Assembly (NCBI GenBank): GCA_016584305.1
Contig: JACEEZ010019854.1
Coordinates: 100,606 to 164,605 of the forward strand
Origin: Chionoecetes opilio
Lineage: Eukaryota; Arthropoda; Malacostraca; Decapoda; Majidae
Direction: 5' to 3'
Length of the DNA: 64,000 nucleotides
Shown here one piece after another: positions 53,845 through 63,651 of this stretch. Every line of letters starts with the position of its first letter. Position 1 is the first letter of the stretch. Made by a program: the position numbers and the translations under genes. The notes beneath the pieces were generated by a model. It saw nothing but the letters and a program-made list of their open reading frames with translations, had not been told where the DNA came from and searched no databases.

Positions 53845-55797
53845 TAGGAAAAGGAGTAGGGTGACACTTATACATAGAGGAGGAGGGAAGCCAAAAGAGG
53901 AAATAGGAAATGACAGACCCATAGCAGTGATGAATGTACTGGCCAAGGTATTTGGGTGGGTGATAAACAACAAGCTAATGTCATGGCTGGAGGAAGATAA
54001 GGTGCTGGGAGAGAGCAAAATGGGTTCAGAAAAGGTAGAGGAGGTTTAGAAAACTTGTTGGTGATAAAGGAAATCCTAGAAAGGAGCCGGAGGGGAGATG
54101 AGGAACTGTACCTGGTATTTATAGATATTGAGAAAGCATACGACTCGGTTGATAGAGGAAAATTAATGAGACTATTGGCACACCTAGGAGTAGATGATAA
54201 GGTGGTGCAGGTAATTAGGGAGTTGTATAAGGAAAATGAGGTAAAGTTCACACTAGGAGATATCAGCACAGGATGGATGAAGACTAACATAGGAGTCCGG
54301 CAGGGATGTGTTATCTCTCCAACACTCTTCAGCATCTACATGGAGGAACTGATAGTGAGGATCAGAAAGTCAGAGAAGGGAGTCAGAGTGGGGAATAGAA
54401 AACTAGGATGTTTAGCCTATGCAGACGATGTAGTTCTCATGACAGCGAGAAAGGAAGACATGGAGGAGTTGCTGGGAATAGTCAACAGTTATGGAAGGGA
54501 ATGGAACATTAGGTTCAGTGTCAGGAAGAGTAAGGTGATGGAGTTCAACAGCAGAGAGGAAGGTCAATGGGTTCTAGGGAACAACATTCTAGAGGTGGTT
54601 GATAGGTATACATACTTAGGACTGGAAGTAAGTAAGGAAGGAGTTGGAGGAGAAAGACAAAGGACAAATAATGAGGGAAAGGCTAGGAGGATGACAGGCA
54701 TGATCATTAACGGGGGAAGTAGGACAATTAACAAATATATGAAGTAGGTAGGAGTCTTTGGAAAGGAATGGCAGTGCCATATTGCTTGTATGGGTCTGAG
54801 ATAACCTGTTATCGGGAGGGAGACATTACTAAGCTAGAGAGGACACAGAACATTATGGGTAGATGGGGATTAGGAGCCCCAACCAGCACAGCTGTGGAGG
54901 CCATTCGAGGAGATATGGGGTGGAGCACCTTCAGGGAAAGGATTTTAAAAGGGAAACTTAACCTCCTGAAGAAAATAGAGGGACTTAGTGAGGCTAGATG
55001 GGTGAAGCAGATCCTGAAGGAGGTCGGGACAAGCTCAACATGGATAACGGAATTAGAGAGGTGGAAAAGGAGGGAAAACCTAGTAGAAACCTGGGACAGG
55101 ATAAGAACCAAGGAGGTGAAGATAAAAATAGAAGACAATGGACTAGCTAGGTGGAGAGCAGGTATGGAGGGTAAATCCACGTTAAAGTGGTAGTGTAGGA
55201 AAGAGAAGCCTGAGTCACTTCACTGGCATGCAGGTGATTGGGGAAGCAGACTGTTGGTGAAGGCAAGGACAGGAACACTAGAGGTGAAGGCTAGGAGTAG
55301 GGATGGGCAGGACCAGCAGGCCTGTAGCTTCTGTAGAGGAACAAGGCAAACTATTGAACACTTGATACTAGAGTGTGGCAGATAGGAGCAGGAGAGGAGG
55401 AGGCTGATACAGTCCCTATTAGGAGTGATAGGAGACGGTGAATGGGATAGGAGGATACACGAGGTGGATGGGGGAATCCTTACTGTGCTAGGACTGTGTG
55501 GGAGTAATGAAGAGAGAAGGAAAATAGTAGAAATAACTAAGGTGTTTTTAAAGCAGGCTTGGGAAAAAAAGATTGCGTGGGAATGTAGAAGACGTCTAGG
55601 AGGTTAGTTGATAGGAGGGACTTATGTCTGTGTCTATACTGCCCTGTTGTGCCCTTCTCTCCCCACAGGTGTCAGGGAAAGAAAGGGCTACAGAGTGGCA
55701 AAGAAGGAAGATATGTGTCAAGTTCGACCCCGAGCTTGACAGACGACCTACAGAGCGATAATAAGCACAAAAGGTCACAAGAAGAAGAAGAAGAGGC
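53845..55797 (+). pseudogene. Reverse-transcriptase LINE fragment with zinc-knuckle C-terminus
   Basis: Plus strand in several frames: KRSRVTLIHRGGGKPKEE and NDRPIAVMNVLAKVFGWVIN; then (54055-54747) VFIDIEKAYDSVDRGKLMRL (motif A), NIGVRQGCVISPTLFSIYME (motif B) and CLAYADDVVLMTA (YADD). The thumb and long C-terminus (54768-55193) end with CSFCRGTRQTIEHLILEC near 55320-55378, then ERRKIVEITKVFLKQAW. Tail (AAG)n at about 55785-55797. No endonuclease upstream. Clade uncertain; several frameshifts. Confidence 0.8.
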
Positions 55798-55803
55798 TTA
55801 TAC

Positions 55804-55925
55804 TGAAACACTGCTCCATGGGTGAATAGTTGTTTGACAATATATACGTTTTACCCAAGATCAGAATTGGTATACGTGTACTATATTGTCAAACAACTTT
55901 TCACCCAGGGAGCAGTGTTTCGATA
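55804..55925. repeat. Small foldback, 40-bp arms
   Basis: TGAAACACTGCTCCATGGGT at the left faces TTCACCCAGGGAGCAGTGTT at the right, extending to TTGTCAAACAA. The same sequence is also present in both arms of the enclosing 53620-56473 element, so it occurs three times here. Confidence 0.82.
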
Positions 55926-56034
55926 TACGGGTAGGGTAGTGTTCGAGGCAAGGACAAGGAGGCACATTCACTTGAAATACTCTATGTTCTACTTTGATTA
56001 CTACTCTACATTCAATGTTTCCACCATGTTTTAC

Positions 56035-56342
56035 GTTGTCGCCTCCGTGGTGCAGTGGCTAGCGTGCCTGGCTATGAATCTGCGGGCCCTGGTTCGATAC
56101 CGGGCCAGGGCAAGCCGGTGACCAGCCTACCCAGCTGTTCTTCCTTCCTTTCGGGGTTGATAAATGGGTACCTGGGGTAACCTGGGGAAGGTAACTGTGG
56201 TAACCCGGGAGTCACACTAGCCCTGTGTCCCGGGGAAACGGGTCCTCACCCACCACAGGCTCTAAGGGCTAATGCCACGGAGATGAGCACCGCATGCCAC
56301 GAGCAGCTTAGCGTATGCTCCCATCTTTACCTTTTTTTTTAA
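56035..56342 (+). mobile_element. tRNA-headed SINE with 10-bp TSD
   Basis: CATGTTTTAC flanks it at 56025-56034 and 56343-56352. The head has TCCGTGGTGCAGTGGCTAGC (A box) and CCTGGTTCGATACC (B box). The body shares AATGGGTACC with the SINE at 11946. It ends in a T run. Inserted in the right arm of the inverted-repeat element; the left arm shows the empty site. Confidence 0.88.
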
Positions 56343-56473
56343 CATGTTTTACCCAGGATTACAATTGGTATACATTGTCAAACAACTATTCACCCAGGGA
56401 GCAGTGTTTCAGTGCGTATTTGTGAGGTGTAGCTACTCGGGCCAAGGGTAGCTGGTGAGATCGCTACACCGGC

Positions 56474-56638
56474 AGCGGCGGCCAGCAGGGTGGTCAGGTC
56501 AAAGGTGGTGACGTTCAGGGCGATGAGGTGACAACGTAGAAGTTGTCGGTGGGAGTGGAAGCGAGGACACTGCAGCAGGAAGTGGTCAATGGACTCCGGA
56601 ACGTTCCTGGGGACTTCCTGCAGCAGGGCCAGTGCAGG
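56474..56638 (-). pseudogene. I-like LINE tail fragment, zinc-knuckle part
   Basis: The minus-strand translation contains RNVPESIDHFLLQCPRFHSH and LIALNVTTFDLTTLLAAAA, matching the tail at 10983-11258. It is cut at 56473 by the RT-bearing element and at 56639 by the 4.5-kb element; the upstream part lies at 61153-61300. Confidence 0.82.
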
Positions 56639-56934
56639 CAGAGAGCTTCTACGAGAGGTGTCACTCCGGCCGCGCCATTTTGATTTCATGGACGGCAGCG
56701 ATCCTAGCGGCAGAGGGGCCTCTGACAGTCGCTCGTGCAGAACGAGGGGGAATCTCATCTCCTTTTGGTGATGATGGGGTGATAATGGAAGGTGGGAGAG
56801 AGGGAAGGAAGGAGATATGAGAGAAGGAAAGGAGGAATAAGGAGTAAGGAAGAAATTGGAGGGATGAAGAGTCAGAAGAGGAACTGACGAGGAAAGAAAT
56901 AAGGAATCAAAGAAGGGAAGGAATTCCTCCACTC

Positions 56935-57480
56935 ACGCGTTACCCATCTTCCCCCACCCATTCACTCACCCATTACCCCACCCATTCATCACCCATTACA
57001 CCCCCGGACCATCACTCCCAATTACCCCCACCCATTCACTCACCCATTACCTATCACCCCGGACCCATTCACCCACCCATTACCCATCACCCCACACCCA
57101 TTCACTCACCCATTACCCCACACGCGTTACCCATCTTCCCCCACCCATTCACTCACCCATTACCCATCTTCCCCCACCCACTCACTCACCCATTACCCAT
57201 CACCCCACACCCATTCACTCACCCATTACCCATCACCCCCACCCATTCACTCACCCATTACCCCACACGTGTTACCCATCTTCCCCCACTCACTCACCCA
57301 TTAACCATCACCCCACACCCATTCACTTACCCATTACCCATCACCCCACACCCATTCACTCACCCATCACCCCCACCCATTCACTCACCCATTACCCATC
57401 ACCCCGGACCCATTCACTCAACCATTACCCATCACACCACACCCATTCACTCACCCATTACCCATCACCCCACACCCATC
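56935..57480. repeat. Minisatellite of CCCATTCACTCACCCATTAC-type units
   Basis: About 25-40-bp units combining CACCCATTCACTCACCC, ATTACCCATC and ACCCC(A/G) words. The mirror array is at 58960-59320. Confidence 0.9.
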
Positions 57481-57617
57481 CAGAATTAGGTTAGGATAAG
57501 AACAAGAGAACATACGTAATATAAAAGGCAAAACCAACAACAGAGGAATGGCTACATGTGTGGCAATCAGCATTAAAGAACAGTCACCGATTTCCTCTCA
57601 CTCACTATATATATATA

Positions 57618-57703
57618 CAGTAAAAGCCTTATAACTCGGCACTGTATAACTCGGAATTTGATATAACTCGGCATGGCAAAGACAATTATTATTATTATTT
57701 ATT

Positions 57704-57742
<39 letters not shown>

Positions 57743-58227
57743 TTTTTTTTTTTTTTTTTTTTTTTTACACCTATGCCTATAGCGCGTGTAGGCGGTGAGC
57801 TCCATGGGTGAGATGGTAGGCCCTGGAGGCTCACTCGAGGGCTGTGATGGTTGGCCCTCACCCGTGGTGGCGCAGGCAGGATTGTTATAGTGACCCCTGT
57901 GATTAGAGGCTCATGCCGCCCCCTGTGTCCTCCCATGCACTCACAGTCGAAGGTAGAGTTAATGGACAGGGCATAGTGTTGCAGTAATTAAGTGCTCAAG
58001 TGATGTAAAATTAAGTTGTACAGTACTGTATACAATACAGTACAGAGTTGTGATTATAAAGTGATTAAAGTGATATCAGTGTTAAAATGCGACACCCCCT
58101 AACATCTTCTACATGTTACAACAAGGCTCCCCTCTCCTTGGATTACATATCTGCTGCTACCCGTTCATTGGTAAGTGTAGTTTTTATGCTTTTACAGTAC
58201 TGTATTATTATTATTATTATTGTTATT

Positions 58228-58258
<31 letters not shown>

Positions 58259-58352
58259 CCCATATCAGAGGAGGACATTGCATAACTCGGCACATTGAAT
58301 AACTCGGCAAGGGCCAGAGCCCCTATCGTGCTGAGTTATTAGGCTTTTACTG
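57618..58352. mobile_element. Pogo/Tigger-like element, family T2
   Basis: Flanked by TA. The left end CAGTAAAAGCCTTATAACTC and right end GAGTTATTAGGCTTTTACTG are inverted. TATAACTCGG is iterated three times at the left and AATAACTCGGC words at the right. Poly(T) tracts lie inside both ends (57703-57765, 58228-58252). 735 bp, no transposase. Confidence 0.83.
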
Positions 58353-58385
58353 TATATATATATATACTCTGTTGTTTTTTACGAT

Positions 58386-58555
58386 GTGAAAAATCCTGAC
58401 CTCTTGCTACTTACTGACTGATATTTGATGCCAGGAGAAGGGAATACTATGCTTCTTCTAAATTTCAGTTGTATTCTATCATAGTTAACCATAATATCAG
58501 GCAAACATGGGCATCATTCTAAGCATGAGGCCTTAAGATAGAATGGAATTTTCGC
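58386..58555 (-). repeat. Dispersed repeat R, copy 4 (reverse)
   Basis: TGACTGATATTTGATGCCAG and AGAAGGGAATACTAT are complements of the copies at 27370 and 45495. Confidence 0.72.
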
Positions 58556-58595
58556 ATCGTAAAAAAAACAAAAAACAACAACAACTATAATCTCC

Positions 58596-58790
58596 TAACT
58601 CACCCATCACCCATTCACTCACTTACCATCGTTGTGTCAGTTAAGATTTACCCATTACCCATCACCCATCATCCCCCACCCATCACCCATCACCCCCCAC
58701 CCATTACTCATCACCCCCCACCCATCACACCCCTTCCATTACTCATCACTCCCACCCATCACCCATCACTCCCCACCCATACTTTTGATA
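58596..58790. repeat. CCCATCACCCATCA minisatellite
   Basis: (CACCCATCACCC)n-type repeats similar in wording to 56935-57480. Confidence 0.88.
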
Positions 58791-58959
58791 CAAAGTTATA
58801 TTCTTTCTGTACAGGAAATTGTATTGATCACAAACTTTAACTACACACCATGTTTTATTGATGAATTTCAAATTCACATAATAGAATTTTTGACATTTAA
58901 TTTATTCACTAGTTTATTTCACACATCTTGCACAATAACAAGATCAAAAAGTGCAATGT

Positions 58960-59320
58960 TCCATGTGTGTGGGGTGTGGGGTGATGGGTAATGGGTGAGT
59001 GAATGGGTGTGGTGTGATGGGTAATGGTTGAGTGAATGGGTCCGGGGTGATGGGTAATGGGTGAGTGAATGGGTGGGGGTGATGGGTGAGTGAATGGGTG
59101 TGGGGTGATGGGTAATGGGTGTGGGGTGATGGGTGAGTGAATGGGTGTGGGGTGATGGGTAATGGGTGGGTGAATGGGTCCGGGGTGATAGGTAATGGGT
59201 GAGTGAATGGGTGGGGGTAATTGGTGAGTGAATGGGTCCGGGGTGATGGGTAATGGGTGAGTGAATGGGTGGGGGTAATGGGTGAGTGAATGGGTGGGGG
59301 AAGATGGGTAACGTGTGAGT
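58960..59320. repeat. GGGTGAGTGAATGGGTG minisatellite (mirror arm)
   Basis: Inverted counterpart of 56935-57480: GATGGGTAATGGGTGAGTGA units. It leads into the purine/pyrimidine block that mirrors 56770-56935. Confidence 0.9.
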
Positions 59321-59610
59321 GGAGGAATTCCTTCCCTTCTTTGATTCCTTATTTCTTTCCTCGTCAGTTCCTCTTCCGACTCTTCATCCCTCCAATTTCT
59401 TCCTTACTCCTTATTCCTCCTTTCCTTCTCTCATATCTCCTTCCTTCCCTCTCTCCCACCTTCCATTATCACCCCATCATCACCAAAAGGAGATGAGATT
59501 CCCCCTCGTTTTGCACGAGCGACTGTCAGAGGCCCCTCTGCCGCTAGGATCGCTGCCGTCCATGAAATCAAAATGGCGCGCCATGTTAAATCACCCGAGT
59601 GACACCTCTC

Positions 59611-61130
59611 CAGGGATGGGAATTTTTGTAGCCCGCATTGTCGTACCGGGTCACCAGAATTATCGTATTTTCAGATAGATTATCATACAACCTTAGGTAA
59701 AATATTATAGTCTGTAAATGACTTTTTACTTCATTGAATTCAGTGTTCCACATGTAAAAATATTTCCACTTTTCACCAAAATAAATAAAATATCAAATCT
59801 TGACACATTTCACGCATCAAAAATATTTTTTTAACGAAAATAATAAATAAATAAAATAAAATAAAATAACAAAATAAAATAAATATAACGCATCATAACC
59901 CCAAAAAATTAACTCTAGAACTCTACCGTAGATAACAGTGAAGTCGCCACCTGCAGTGAAGTCGCCAGGTGCCAAATATTACGAATTATAGCATCACTAC
60001 TGATTTTTATGTGCCACTGAAGATGTTACACAGTAGTTTATATCATGACTGTATAATCTGCCCTGTTTCAGCGTTGTTTTATGCTTTGTATCTGCAAATA
60101 TAACTGTTGCGCATTTTGCTTCTCACGTTTTTCTTCGCGCGATGACAGACAGTAAACAGTACCTTTTCGGGCGGCAGGACACAGACTTGCCAGATCTTTC
60201 AAACTTGAATAGAATTTATTTTCACGTTGGCAGAGGAGTTTTTATATATCCAAGCATCTTCTGCAGCTAATATATATAGAGACTTGTTTTACTTTACCTC
60301 TAATTTCCCTGAATTCCCCAGAGTGGCGACTCAACTGTTGGGTTAAAATACTAGCTGGCGACTTTACTGTAGTAGGTATAGTGAGGTCGCCACTCGGTTT
60401 TATTTTTGTCATTTTTGTCATCACATTTATAGCCCTAATATGACACAGATGAAGACACAAAAGGACACACTCTCCAGATAGCCCCTTCTAACTTTCCTGA
60501 AATCATGGATGTACAAATGTAAGTATTAACGCCACCACACGTCTGTAAATAACAAAGAAACGTAGAACTGGCGACTTCACTGTTATCTACGGTAGCTATC
60601 ATTCTCATGAGAAAAGAGAAATTCCTGTTCCTCCTCTCTTATTTTATGCCCTGTGTCAGCTGGCGCTTTTAATTAGTGTGTCAGTTGTCATCGACTTATC
60701 ATATCATGTGTAGGAATGAAAGTAACACAATCTGCCTTTTCCCTTACACACTGCGCTGCGTAGAGAACCAAGTATGGTTCCCGTTAGAAGTCAGTTTCTA
60801 ACCTTTGTCTTGGTAAGGTTAACCTTGCTAAATACCCTCTTACAATCTGCGTTCCAAAGCGGCAAGCAACGCTCCAAGTCCATGTCATGCAAAGGACCAA
60901 AAGTCAAACTCAAAACTCTCTCTCTCTCTCTCTCTCTTTCGTGGAAGTTGACAGCCAGTTTTTTTTTTTTTTTTTTGAGCGATGATAATTTTTGTATGAC
61001 TTTATAATATAATTATATTTGTGAGCCAATTATCGTATTTTTGGGTACGATTCTCACCATGCATCGTACATCGTACAGATAGTCAAATTATCGTACAAAT
61101 ACGATAATTATGGTACAGTTAACAACCCTG
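59611..61130. mobile_element. hAT-like element nested in the 4.5-kb element's right end
   Basis: CACCTCTC (59603-59610) and CACCTTTC (61131-61138) are an 8-bp duplication with one mismatch. The ends CAGGGATGGGAA and TTAACAACCCTG begin CAGGG and end CCCTG. ATTATCGTA words occur at both ends. It contains the CCGTAG element at 59926. The other arm (56651-56660) reads through as an empty site. Confidence 0.75.
59926..60592. mobile_element. CCGTAG-ended TIR element, family D copy 5
   Basis: TA flanks (59924-59925, 60593-60594). The left end CCGTAGATAACAGTGAAGTC mirrors GACTTCACTGTTATCTACGG. It lacks the 183-bp nested element of copy 1. 667 bp, non-coding. Confidence 0.87.
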
Positions 61131-61152
61131 CACCTTTCGTAGAAGCACTCTG

Positions 61153-61300
61153 GTGCGGGTCAGGCGTGAGGTGCAGGCGGTGCAGGTGTGTCGTGAGTGT
61201 TGTGTGGCCGATCCTCAGGCGGGTGAGGGCGACATCCAAGACGCGGGACGTTTGTCTTATCCATGGGTGCGGGGAGGAGTCTGTGCGGTATGAATGCAAG
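61153..61300 (-). pseudogene. I-like LINE tail fragment, RNase H end
   Basis: The minus-strand translation contains LDVALTRLRIGHTTLTTHLH and RLHLTPDPH, the segment between RNase H and the zinc knuckle in I-like LINEs. Its continuation is the fragment at 56474-56638. Confidence 0.72.
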
Positions 61301-61543
61301 GCTATGAAAGTGTTTGAGGATGAAGGGTTATAAGTGCTGAATTAAAAAGTCAAACATTTTTTATAATAAATTTAAGATAATAATCCATGAAGATAAGTGT
61401 TGGAGTGAGAGGGAGGGAGGGGATATATATGAGAGAGAAAAGGAGGAATATTTTCCTAATTGAATAAGACCATACAAACAAAAATTGATGACAGGAAATT
61501 ATTAGACTTTTGGCAGATTAGAGAAAGAAAGAGAAAATGAAAC
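61301..61543. other. Unassigned sequence
   Basis: No supported feature. Confidence 0.3.
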
Positions 61544-61752
61544 ACAAGAACGTAAGGAAGCTACAAGAGGCCGTGAGACCTACACGTGGCAGTTCCTGCT
61601 ATTACACTTCCAACATTCACCTTTCATCCCATCCATAAATAACCTTTAAATACTCCCTATTGACAACGCACTAACTATCCCATCACCGAGTCCATTCCAA
61701 TAATCTACTACCCTATTTGTGAACCAGTTTCTCCCTATTTCTTATTTAAATC
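61544..61752 (-). mobile_element. CR1/L2-like LINE 3' fragment
   Basis: AAGAACGTAAGGAAGCTACA then GAGGCCGTGAGACCTACACG and TATTTGTGAACCAGTTTCTC match the other copies; more diverged than the rest. Confidence 0.78.
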
Positions 61753-62689
61753 CCAACAGATACACAGAAAGACAGATAAGTACCCCACCAGCTAGGGAGT
61801 GCCGAATACCAAGGCAAGACTCACAGAAAACAAGGCAACACATACAATGAGGACAGCCAGAAGGTCAGGATTTCAGGGGAGGTGGAGGACAGACGAGGAA
61901 AAGCATTGACAGGCGGCAAGGAAGTAAGGGCAGGATAGAAGGGACGTGGCGAACAGAGAAAGAGGGATGGAGAGGAGGGCTGATGGAATGGCCTGAATGA
62001 GAAAGATGGGAAAGGAAGGAAGGAAGGGAATGATAGATGGAGGAAGGAAAGGAGAGAGGGATGGAGGTAAAATAAGAAAAGATGGGAGGTGAACAGTGAA
62101 AGGAACACTATGGGACAGACCGAGGGATAGGGAATAGCTCAACGTACGAGTGGACGAGGTCTTTGCCTCTGATGGTGTCGAGGAGGCTAAGGAGGAAGGC
62201 AGGGTAATGTGTATATGACTGCCATAGTTAGAAAGGAGAGGACCAGAACATCGGGTAAATAGAGGAGTCTTGTCCTCATGGGAAAGAGTTTGTAAGAGGG
62301 AAGAGACAGTGAAGAGAATGTTTTCTTAGCAGATAAAATATTTGTCTTCCTGGGAAAGAGAAACGCAATGTCAGCAACCAAGAAAGACAACCAAGAAAGA
62401 AAGTTGTGAACCGTGTATGACAGAATGACTGAATGACATGAAATAATGACTGCATAGAAAGGCATCTACACATAAGAGGAAGAAAAGGAGGAGGAAAGGG
62501 AGAAGAATGAAGGATTTATGAGAAAGAAAGAAAGAAAGAAGCAGTATGAGGGAAATATGGAGGAGGAAAAGAAGAGTTACATTACAGTGAATAGACTATC
62601 ATAGGATTGGTATTATAGGAATATTATAGGAATGGAAGAAGGTCTTCTTTTTTAATGTCATATAAAGGTTAAGGTAATGTGAATTTGTG
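61753..62689. other. Purine-rich low-complexity sequence, unassigned
   Basis: The plus strand is strongly G/A-rich at 61860-62130 and 62470-62580 (GGAAGGAAGG, GAAAGAAAGA). Long minus-strand ORFs rich in S, P, F and L are artefacts of this composition. Confidence 0.5.
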
Positions 62690-63158
62690 TGTGTGTGTTA
62701 TTCACCCACGGTCTTGTCCACGCGAGCTGGCTCGCGATCGCCAGTTTCACCCTCTCAGTGCGAGCTTGGAGCTCATTATTACCGGCCCGTCAGGGTGGCA
62801 AGGTTGGTAGAGACGTGAGCTTGCAATGTGCAGCGTCCCTGTGCATTCGGTCAGCGGTTCGAGTCCGCCTAGTTCGTGCTGACGTGGCGGCGCTTTGTAT
62901 AGTCAATAACCTTGTAGTTGGTACTTGCAAAGTGTCTAGATAGGATGAAAATCTTATCTTATCTTATCATTATTACCGATCTTTGGGCAATGCTGGGACC
63001 TCACACACCACACACCGCCATCCCCTTGCTCAAGGGGGACAGTACCGCCCGAATTTCACAGTGGAAAAATCCCCGGGAATGACCGGGGTCGGGGATCGAA
63101 CGCCGGACCAAAGAATGATGCCGGGCGCCCTAACCAACTGAGCCACACGGATGTGGTG
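62690..63158 (-). mobile_element. tRNA-headed SINE-like repeat, split by another SINE
   Basis: On the minus strand the head reads GTGTGGCTCAGTTGGTTAGG (A box), then GGCGTTCGATCCCCG (B box). The body has GGGGATTTTTCCACTGTGAA and AATTCGGGCGGTACTG. It is bounded on both sides by (TG)n. Interrupted at ATTATTACCG by the SINE at 62785. Confidence 0.72.
62785..62967 (+). mobile_element. tRNA-headed SINE with 11-bp TSD
   Basis: CATTATTACCG flanks it at 62774-62784 and 62968-62978. The head includes GGGTGGCAAGGTTGGTAGAG and CAGCGGTTCGAGTCC (B box). The tail is (ATCTT)n. 183 bp, inserted in the minus-strand tRNA-like repeat. Confidence 0.88.
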
Positions 63159-63336
63159 TGTGTGTGTGTGTGTGTGTGTGTGTTAAGCAATCACGTGACA
63201 AAAGTTTCAATCCTTCCATTGGTGAGGTAATGCATGATATAACCTAATGCACGACAGCTTGGCCACGCAGGGCAAAACAAGCCTCACCTATCCATGCTAA
63301 TGTTACAGCTAGGAGGGCTGCTACTTCTCCTGCCAA
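63159..63336. other. (TG)n microsatellite and unassigned flank
   Basis: (TG)n runs to about 63182. No other feature recognised. Confidence 0.5.
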
Positions 63337-63651
63337 ATGGTGCCTTGGTTGTGGCCCTATTGGCTTGCTGGTGATAGGTCTGTAAACTCACTGAAGACAG
63401 GAGGAACTGACAAGATTAAAAATGATTCTGTAAAACGATTGGAAGTAAACTTTGAAGTTGGAACCTTGCGTCATGAGGCTTATCTGATACCCTTGTGGCT
63501 GGCTACTTCTCACATCGTCTTCAGTTATGCGATACCTGCTCCTGCTAGCTTTCCAAGAGAGTGGCAATCATGGAAGAGAAGTCTCCATTTGTATATATCT
63601 ACCTATGAACCTTGTCCTCACACACTCCAGCCCTTTCACTCTTATGATTGA
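63337..63651 (+). other. Uncharacterised ORF, 104 codons
   Basis: Open frame beginning MVPWLWPYWLAGDRSVNSLK. No domain, signal peptide or family is recognised. Upstream and downstream sequence shows no clear splice or poly(A) signals. It may be a random ORF or a retroelement scrap; listed only because composition is not low-complexity. Confidence 0.2.

Larger units (their letters stand above)
53620..56473. mobile_element. Long-inverted-repeat element enclosing a reverse transcriptase
   Basis: The left arm (about 53620-53840) and right arm (about 55926-56473 minus a SINE) are inverted copies: CCGGTGTAGCGATCTCACCA at the left edge and TGGTGAGATCGCTACACCGG at the right. CCGG at both edges may be a target duplication or part of the repeat. 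Inside lie an RT-coding LINE fragment and a small foldback. Most simply, a LINE inserted into a foldback element; a mobile unit that carries RT between TIRs is the alternative. Confidence 0.7.
56639..61152. mobile_element. 4.5-kb TIR element with minisatellite arms
   Basis: CAGAGAGCTTCTACGAGAGG at the left is mirrored by CGTAGAAGCACTCTG at the right (after removal of a nested hAT element). The flanks GTGCAGG (56632-56638) and GTGCGGG (61153-61159) are probable target duplications. Long inverted arms include ATTTTGATTTCATGGACGGC, a purine-rich block and a CCCATTCACTCACCCATTAC minisatellite. No transposase was recognised. Confidence 0.72.

Noticed and set aside
61821..62142. Minus-strand ORFs rich in S, P, F and L resembling membrane segments
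   Set aside because: They come from a purine-rich low-complexity tract with no conserved motif or Met-initiated gene structure.
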